IMG/VR virus record: IMGVR_UViG_3300030106_004377
Span: 1-26,365 of that record
DNA from: a virus
Length of the DNA: 26,365 bases
Strand: one strand, 5' to 3'
Position 1 is the stretch's first letter, and every line of letters begins with the position of its first letter. The translations under genes were made by a program, and so were the position numbers. Positions 22,394-26,365 of the stretch are shown here, in pieces. The notes below the pieces were generated by a model, which made no database searches, was not told the origin of the DNA, and was given only the letters and a program-made list of their open reading frames with translations.

Positions 22394-23077
22394 ATGAAAA
22401 AACCAATTATGTTACAATACACTATAGATGAAGATCAACTGCCGGCTGAGACCGCTCGACTTTTGGGCAACTCAATTGAAAGACTTATGGGAATTACTGC
22501 TTCCCCACCCGAAGAAGATGATATGTTAACAACAAAAACCATGAAAGAGGTTAATGCTTTAAGGCAGGAGTTGGCCGGCGTTGACACTATGTTAGGTGAT
22601 GTTAGTTCTATTATTGACCAATACTTAGAATATCAGTATGAAGCGCAGCGGAGGATGACCAACAGTGAAGGTGAGATTGAAATTCCGAATGAACACGTAG
22701 TGCCAGATTTGAGCAACGTTGATCTATCAAATGTAGATATAAACGATCTGAAGAGTAAACTTCAACACCTTAAGACTTTACCAGAGATAAACTCTAAAAA
22801 AGAAATGGACAGCTTTCTTCCTGACGTTGATGTCACAACCAGTACAGTCGTGAACGATGAGGAAGAGTTCAACGCACAAATTCAAGAGAATGGTGAAATA
22901 GTGAATTCGCTAAGAGAAGCCCAGACTGAGCTTCTAGGCTTTACTGATTCTGGGGCAGCTGAATCAATTTCAAAGGAGGCAGCTATGGCTGCCTTAACGT
23001 CCCTCAATGAAATTGACTTCAGTGATTTAGAAAATATTGGTCAAGCCGTAAGCAACTGGAAAGCTAAAATAGGTTAG
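22394..23077 (+). CDS. Acidic hypothetical protein with DLSNV repeats (227 aa)
   Basis: A 227-residue acidic protein preceded by AGAGGA. Residues 1-35 are mixed (MLQYTIDEDQLPAETARLLG). The middle has a coiled stretch (MKEVNALRQELAGVDTMLGDV). A short pentapeptide-like repeat DLSNVDLSNVDINDL is near residues 110-124. The C-terminal half is acidic and helical. No enzymatic motif or membrane segment is seen. It may be a structural or adaptor protein. It is followed after two bases by the D12-like gene. Confidence 0.75.
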   Translation: MKKPIMLQYTIDEDQLPAETARLLGNSIERLMGITASPPEEDDMLTTKTMKEVNALRQELAGVDTMLGDVSSIIDQYLEYQYEAQRRMTNSEGEIEIPNEHVVPDLSNVDLSNVDINDLKSKLQHLKTLPEINSKKEMDSFLPDVDVTTSTVVNDEEEFNAQIQENGEIVNSLREAQTELLGFTDSGAAESISKEAAMAALTSLNEIDFSDLENIGQAVSNWKAKIG

Positions 23078-23079
23078 TA

Positions 23080-23844
23080 ATGAGATCACCAATTAAAGAT
23101 TTGACATTTACACCCAAGTCTTTGCAAGTTTTAAAACAATTGATTCCACCGGGTGCAAAAGTAGACAGTTACCTTTTGTATTCAGGAGAGCTAGAGATGA
23201 ATCTAGCCAAAGATAACAGGCATGTTGTATCGCATACCACAAGTTTTATGATTTATGATTTCTGGCGTGGCATGTTTGATAGTCCAGATATTATTCTAAA
23301 AGCAGTTGAACATTTTTGGCCCATCAAAGACCCGAATTTGTTTATTACGTATCAGACGGGCTTCAGAAGATTTAAAGATCACTTGGTTCGGGCAGCGATG
23401 TTTTTTATTTTAAATCGTTGCTCATCAGAAGGAAAAATTCAAACAGGCGTCTTTGATGCTAAAAATTTTAATCCAATAGCATTAACATATATTAAAAGAT
23501 TTGAAAGAATAAACTTTGATGTGGCATGGGATGAGAAAGAGGATTTTATTGACAGCATTAATACCCAAACTGATGCTGATTACATTTATTTTCCTGTTGG
23601 TAAATTCAGTTACAATTTTTTTGATGATGGTAAAAGTAGAGGATTTGACGACACAATGGTTAATCATAAATTGCTCTGTGCTAAAGTTAAAGAGCTTGAC
23701 AAGAAAGTAATATTGGATTATATTTACCACCCAAGAGTACTAAAAATTTATAGAGATTTCCCAACCAAAATTTTTATTGATCAACATGGGAGAGTCGTAC
23801 AAAATGCAGAAGACGCCAAGGAGGTTATAATTGCCAATTTCTGA
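23080..23844 (+). CDS. D12-class DNA adenine methyltransferase homologue, DPPY motif lost
   Basis: A 254-residue protein whose order follows D12 (Dam) methyltransferases. The motif I region is YLLYSGELEMNL (about 31-42), where active enzymes have F-x-G-x-G; HTTSFMIYDFWR matches the NT-D-Y-x-I-Y-N-F region. RAAMFFILNRCS matches the conserved helix R-A-x-x-F-x-x-L-N-R. The catalytic DPPY position reads YFPVGKF (about 168-174), and the following GFDDTMVNHKLL and LDYIYHPRVLKIY match the region after it. The AdoMet glycines and the DPPY residues are thus missing. It is probably catalytically dead, perhaps a DNA-binding or regulatory relic. It begins two bases after the preceding stop. Confidence 0.68.
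   Translation: MRSPIKDLTFTPKSLQVLKQLIPPGAKVDSYLLYSGELEMNLAKDNRHVVSHTTSFMIYDFWRGMFDSPDIILKAVEHFWPIKDPNLFITYQTGFRRFKDHLVRAAMFFILNRCSSEGKIQTGVFDAKNFNPIALTYIKRFERINFDVAWDEKEDFIDSINTQTDADYIYFPVGKFSYNFFDDGKSRGFDDTMVNHKLLCAKVKELDKKVILDYIYHPRVLKIYRDFPTKIFIDQHGRVVQNAEDAKEVIIANF
23696..23724 (+). promoter_or_regulatory. Possible sigma-70 promoter inside the D12-like gene
   Basis: TTGACA (23696-23701), a 17-base spacer and TATATT (23719-23724), about 105 bases before TTG 23831. It would serve the membrane protein, cupin and phosphomannomutase genes. Confidence 0.5.
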
Positions 23845-24181
23845 ACTTTTAAAAACGTTTGCTATGTTTTCAATTGCACAGACATTCGTATGGTTTCAGT
23901 GTTACTCACACTATATTTGGGCTTGGTGGGAAGGCAAGCCGGTCCATGCTGCTGTTATTTATGGTATACCAGCGAGCATTCTCTTCTGGTATGGCACACG
24001 TCTAGCTGTAGATACCACCGGCGCAGCATGGACAGCACGCATGCTTGGATTTGGGTCGTCGTATTTCACGTTCCCTGTCTTGACTTGGTGGCTTTTGGGT
24101 GAGAGCATGTTTACACCCAAGACTATGATCTGTATATTCTTGTCATTTTTAATTATTGGCGTACAACTATTCTGGAGGTAA
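23831..24181 (+). CDS. Small multi-pass membrane protein (116 aa)
   Basis: A 116-residue protein with a TTG start at 23831, chosen because AAGGAGG (23818-23824) lies six bases upstream. Hydrophobic segments are near residues 7-26 (TFAMFSIAQTFVWFQCY), 39-58 (AAVIYGIPASILFWYG), 68-90 (MLGFGSSYFTFPVLTWWLLG) and 97-115 (TMICIFLSFLIIGVQLFW), giving about four membrane helices. The layout recalls half-sized transporters of the drug/metabolite type, but the family is not certain. It overlaps the D12-like gene by 14 bases and precedes the cupin gene by one base. It could be an envelope modifier or holin-like; neither is shown. Confidence 0.78.
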   Translation: MPISELLKTFAMFSIAQTFVWFQCYSHYIWAWWEGKPVHAAVIYGIPASILFWYGTRLAVDTTGAAWTARMLGFGSSYFTFPVLTWWLLGESMFTPKTMICIFLSFLIIGVQLFWR

Positions 24182-24182
24182 T

Positions 24183-24515
24183 ATGAAATTTGTAGAGAAA
24201 CCATGGGGCTTTGAACACATATGGGCCGAAACCGACGACTATGTAGCCAAGATGCTACACATAGAGCCACATCAGCGTCTTTCTTTACAGTATCATGAAA
24301 TAAAAGAAGAGACAGTTTATGTGTTAGAAGGTACTCTTCTGAACTGGACCGATGAGACAAGTCCACCACAAAAGTTTAGAGCCGGCTCAGTTTATCATGT
24401 TAAACCAAACCAAGTACACAGGTTTGGAGCGGGCGACAAACTAGTTAGATTGATGGAAGTATCCACACCACATCTAAATGATGTTGTAAGACTGGCGGAT
24501 GATTATAAAAGATGA
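24183..24515 (+). CDS. Cupin protein, ManC C-terminal/phosphomannose isomerase-like
   Basis: A 110-residue single cupin, starting at ATG 24183 with GGAGG (24174-24178) just upstream. The opening VEKPWGFEHIW and RLSLQYHEIKEETVYVLEGTL (in part) match the phosphomannose-isomerase domain of bifunctional ManC enzymes. Metal-site residues are Q36/H38, E43 and H79 (PNQVHRF). The domain would interconvert mannose-6-phosphate and fructose-6-phosphate, or bind a nucleotide sugar, though a stand-alone 110-residue form may have lost activity. It overlaps the phosphomannomutase gene by four bases, so both may act on phosphomannose. Fold and resemblance are clear; reaction is inferred. Confidence 0.82.
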   Translation: MKFVEKPWGFEHIWAETDDYVAKMLHIEPHQRLSLQYHEIKEETVYVLEGTLLNWTDETSPPQKFRAGSVYHVKPNQVHRFGAGDKLVRLMEVSTPHLNDVVRLADDYKR

Positions 24516-25270
24516 GCGATATATATTTGTTTGACGTTGACGGAACATTAACAGTCGCAAAACAAAAAATAGATCCGAAGTTTCAAAAACAATTCTTGAA
24601 GTGGATGGATGACAAAGAAGTCTATATCGTTTCAGGTGGCACGTTTGAAAGAATACTAAATCAGGTTGGCATCGATGTTCTTAATAAAACATCTGGTGTC
24701 TTTGCGTGTATGGGCAATATCTTTTTACAAAAGCGTGATATTGTGAATGAGCCTGATTATAGCGAATGGGAGATAATGTACGAGAACAAGTTTACTTACC
24801 CTAAGAATCTCGTTCGCCGTCTTGAATCTATCGTTGCCAAGTCCGATTATCCTGTTAAGACTGGTAACCACTACGAAGAGCGCGTTGGCATGATCAACTA
24901 TTCAATTGTTGGTCGCAATGCAAACCAAGACCAGCGCAAGCAATATGAAGAGTGGGATGCCGAGAAACAAGAGCGTAAACAAATTGTGGAGAAACTTAGG
25001 AAAAAGTTTGATACCCTCGACTTTGTAATCGGCGGCGCTGTCAGCATGGACATATTTAATAAAGGTAATGACAAGTCACAAATTATTGACAAGTATTTTA
25101 GCGATGCCCTAGAACACAACAAGATTCACTTTGTAGGCGACAGAATCCCCGCACCCGGCAACGACCACACGCTGGCTGAGAAGTTGCGTTCACACCCAAA
25201 TGGGCTGGCTTACGAGGTTGAGACGTGGGAAGATACAGCTAAACTATTAAAGTCTGAACCATTTGCGTAG
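24512..25270 (+). CDS. HAD-superfamily phosphomannomutase, eukaryote-type
   Basis: A 252-residue HAD enzyme. FDVDGTLT at 7-14 gives nucleophile D8 and general acid D10. VSGGTF (40-45) takes the second HAD motif. MINYSIVGRNANQDQR (127-142) resembles the cap region INVSPIGRN of eukaryotic phosphomannomutase, and GGAVSMDIFNKGNDKSQ (174-190), with K188, matches its GGxxSxDxFPxGxDK motif. FVGDR and GNDH (208-219) give D210 and D218 for magnesium. This family, not the bacterial PGM/PMM type, converts mannose-6-phosphate to mannose-1-phosphate for GDP-mannose. It is co-translated with the ManC-like cupin. It could instead be a sucrose-phosphatase- or other Cof-type phosphatase. Phage glycan or nucleotide-sugar synthesis is inferred. 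Confidence 0.82.
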   Translation: MSDIYLFDVDGTLTVAKQKIDPKFQKQFLKWMDDKEVYIVSGGTFERILNQVGIDVLNKTSGVFACMGNIFLQKRDIVNEPDYSEWEIMYENKFTYPKNLVRRLESIVAKSDYPVKTGNHYEERVGMINYSIVGRNANQDQRKQYEEWDAEKQERKQIVEKLRKKFDTLDFVIGGAVSMDIFNKGNDKSQIIDKYFSDALEHNKIHFVGDRIPAPGNDHTLAEKLRSHPNGLAYEVETWEDTAKLLKSEPFA

Positions 25271-25285
25271 TTAACATCAAAAACA

Positions 25286-25293
25286 ACTATTTA
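25286..25293 (+). promoter_or_regulatory. ACTATTTA element before the last gene
   Basis: ACTATTTA (25286-25293) lies 18 bases before ATG 25312 and matches the octamer upstream of the acidic-protein gene. It could be a late promoter core, but AT-rich octamers recur by chance: another copy lies inside the gene at 19211. GGAG (25301-25304) is the ribosome site. Confidence 0.25.
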
Positions 25294-25311
25294 TAGTGAC
25301 GGAGACTTTAC

Positions 25312-26365
25312 ATGGACATCTCAACAGGAAGCTGGTTTAAGTATTTACGCGAAGAAGTTTTAACCGAAGGCTTACGCGACATCGGATTACCAGAATTTGT
25401 CATCGACTACTTAGAAGACTCAATGCCGGACACATCTGAGAAGGCGCGTATGTACATCGCGAACAATTGGAAGAAGTCTCGCGGTGGAATGTCTGGCGCA
25501 ATGACTATATCTGCCCTTCAATACGAAGTGGTTACATTTCTTATGGACAATATGTTCAGAGACGATGTTATCTCTGACAAGCCCGAAGGACGCGAAAGAT
25601 TAAATCCCGTAGCGAGAACGGTGGAGCCTTATGATCCAAGTGCGATCCGAGTTAAGCCTCGCCAACCATACGACGAGGAAAAAATAGAACAAAACCAGAA
25701 GATTGCGTTTGTCATTACGAACATCCGCAACGCACTGGACAAGCCCCAGGGCACATGGCGCAAGGCATTTATGAAGGCAGTCAAGGGATTGAGCAAGGCT
25801 GGGCTTCCAAGCGAGAAGGTGGAGAGCTTCAAAGAGTATCTACGCAGTCTCGCCAGTAAGAACTTCCACTACTGGATGAACCAATACTCTGAGCTTGTTA
25901 GCTTTCTCAATGACGACCCGACCAACTATGAACTTATCAAAGATGAGTACAGTATTCAAGACGCTCAAAACAAGGCACTTGAATATCTTGCGAACAAAGA
26001 AGAACCAGAGTTCATTATTCACACATTTGATGACGGTTCTTACTGGTACAACCTAAACGTATCTTCTTGCGATGTTGAAGGATCGCGAATGGGACACTGT
26101 GGTTCTGACAGTCGCGGTGTGCTTGTATCTCTCCGTAAGAAGCTGAGCGGACGCCGCGAGTCATCTTCGTATGTTACAATGACTTGGAGTGATTATGAGA
26201 ACACAATCTATCAAATCAAGGGACGACAAAACGACGCACCAGATGAAAAAACATGGGATCACATCGCATGGTTCATTGACAACATGCGTGTCGAGAATGT
26301 AGAAGAGACAGGCGAGCACTCAGGCGATCAGGAAGGCATACAAGAGATGATTGAGTATCTCAGCC
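25312..26365 (+). CDS. Protein with PcfJ-like HC motif, 3' end beyond window
   Basis: The frame is open from ATG 25312 to the window end, 351 residues without a stop; it is therefore partial. The N-terminus has SWFKYLREEVLTEGLRDIGLP (about 7-27, in part) and a segment EKARMYIANNWKKSR. A Lys/Arg-rich middle (RVKPRQPYDEEK) and helices follow. Near residues 260-325, GSRMGHCGSD, VLVSLRKK, YVTMTW and IYQIKGRQNDAP follow the order seen in PcfJ-like proteins: HC, a strand SLR, then an R/K-G-x-x-N motif. PcfJ-like proteins are of poorly known function and are frequent in mobile elements and phages. GGAG (25301-25304) is upstream. Confidence 0.8.
   Translation, partial: MDISTGSWFKYLREEVLTEGLRDIGLPEFVIDYLEDSMPDTSEKARMYIANNWKKSRGGMSGAMTISALQYEVVTFLMDNMFRDDVISDKPEGRERLNPVARTVEPYDPSAIRVKPRQPYDEEKIEQNQKIAFVITNIRNALDKPQGTWRKAFMKAVKGLSKAGLPSEKVESFKEYLRSLASKNFHYWMNQYSELVSFLNDDPTNYELIKDEYSIQDAQNKALEYLANKEEPEFIIHTFDDGSYWYNLNVSSCDVEGSRMGHCGSDSRGVLVSLRKKLSGRRESSSYVTMTWSDYENTIYQIKGRQNDAPDEKTWDHIAWFIDNMRVENVEETGEHSGDQEGIQEMIEYLS

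Noticed and set aside
23959-24369. 136-codon minus-strand ORF
   Set aside because: It lies across two well-supported + strand genes (membrane protein and cupin) with clear ribosome sites; no recognisable motif.
1-26365. Bacterial chromosome origin, given dnaE, groEL, groES and clpP
   Set aside because: Gene order, one-strand packing, overlaps, tiny unknown genes, phage-type endolysin, Dam-type methylase and separated groES/groEL fit a phage, not a bacterial chromosome.
1-26365. Many other TTGACA/TTGACT hexamers (for example 3705, 8247, 10621, 25086)
   Set aside because: No TATAAT-like box lies 16-18 bases downstream, so they are taken as coding chance.
1-26365. tRNA genes
   Set aside because: Gaps between genes are at most about 70 bases and none shows a cloverleaf or T-loop signature.

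Overview
The window reads as a piece of a large tailed-phage (Caudoviricetes) genome, most likely a myovirus of a Gram-negative, possibly aquatic, bacterium. All 37 genes found lie on the + strand, are packed with a few bases between them or short overlaps, and mix replication, nucleotide-metabolism, chaperone, lysis and small unknown genes. Neither dnaE nor groEL sits in its usual bacterial context: groES and groEL are 14 kb apart, and dnaE lies between a nucleotidyltransferase-like gene and a J-domain gene. Host and exact phage group cannot be named from this sequence. No tRNA, CRISPR array, insertion sequence or integrase was seen, and no gene-free stretch exceeds about 70 bases.

Layout. 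1-2244: end of a UV-damage endonuclease gene, a small coiled protein, a VOC-fold protein and a FEN-1-like 5'-3' exonuclease. 2261-5660: promoter, DnaB-type replicative helicase and a compact B12-dependent (class II) ribonucleotide reductase. 5669-7625: small Cys-rich protein, GroES, N-acetylmuramoyl-alanine amidase and a matrixin-type zinc protease. 7626-12813: two poorly known proteins and a complete bacterial-type DNA polymerase III alpha (DnaE). 12840-13535: J-domain-like protein. 13540-15775: a promoter-led cassette with a small GapR-like protein, a probable restriction endonuclease, its beta-class methyltransferase and a phage Dam-type methyltransferase. 15772-18400: zinc-ribbon protein, thioredoxin-like protein, basic-tailed protein, CBS-less IMPDH/GMP reductase and two small regulator-like proteins. 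18472-19143: very acidic Met-Asp-repeat protein. 19211-21905: membrane-anchored protein, ClpP-like protease and GroEL. 21902-24181: three small unknowns, a D12 methyltransferase homologue that has lost its DPPY motif, and a small membrane protein. 24183-25270: ManC-like cupin and a eukaryote-type phosphomannomutase. 25312-end: a partial protein with a PcfJ-like HC motif.

How the parts work together. FEN-1-like nuclease, helicase, DnaE, class II RNR and thioredoxin form much of a self-sufficient replication and dNTP set; the DnaE PHP domain keeps all nine expected metal-ligand positions, so it may proofread. GroEL, GroES, ClpP and a J-domain protein form a phage-borne protein-quality set. Transcription appears to rely on host sigma-70: at least eight sites fit TTGAC(A/T)-N16/17-TA(T)A/T-type spacing, four of them in short gaps just upstream of genes and several inside the 3' parts of coding regions. 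The strongest leads for follow-up are the proteostasis set with an Asn-triad ClpP, the phage restriction-modification pair, the inactivated D12 methyltransferase homologue, the eukaryote-type phosphomannomutase/cupin pair, and promoters nested in hairpins or in coding sequence.
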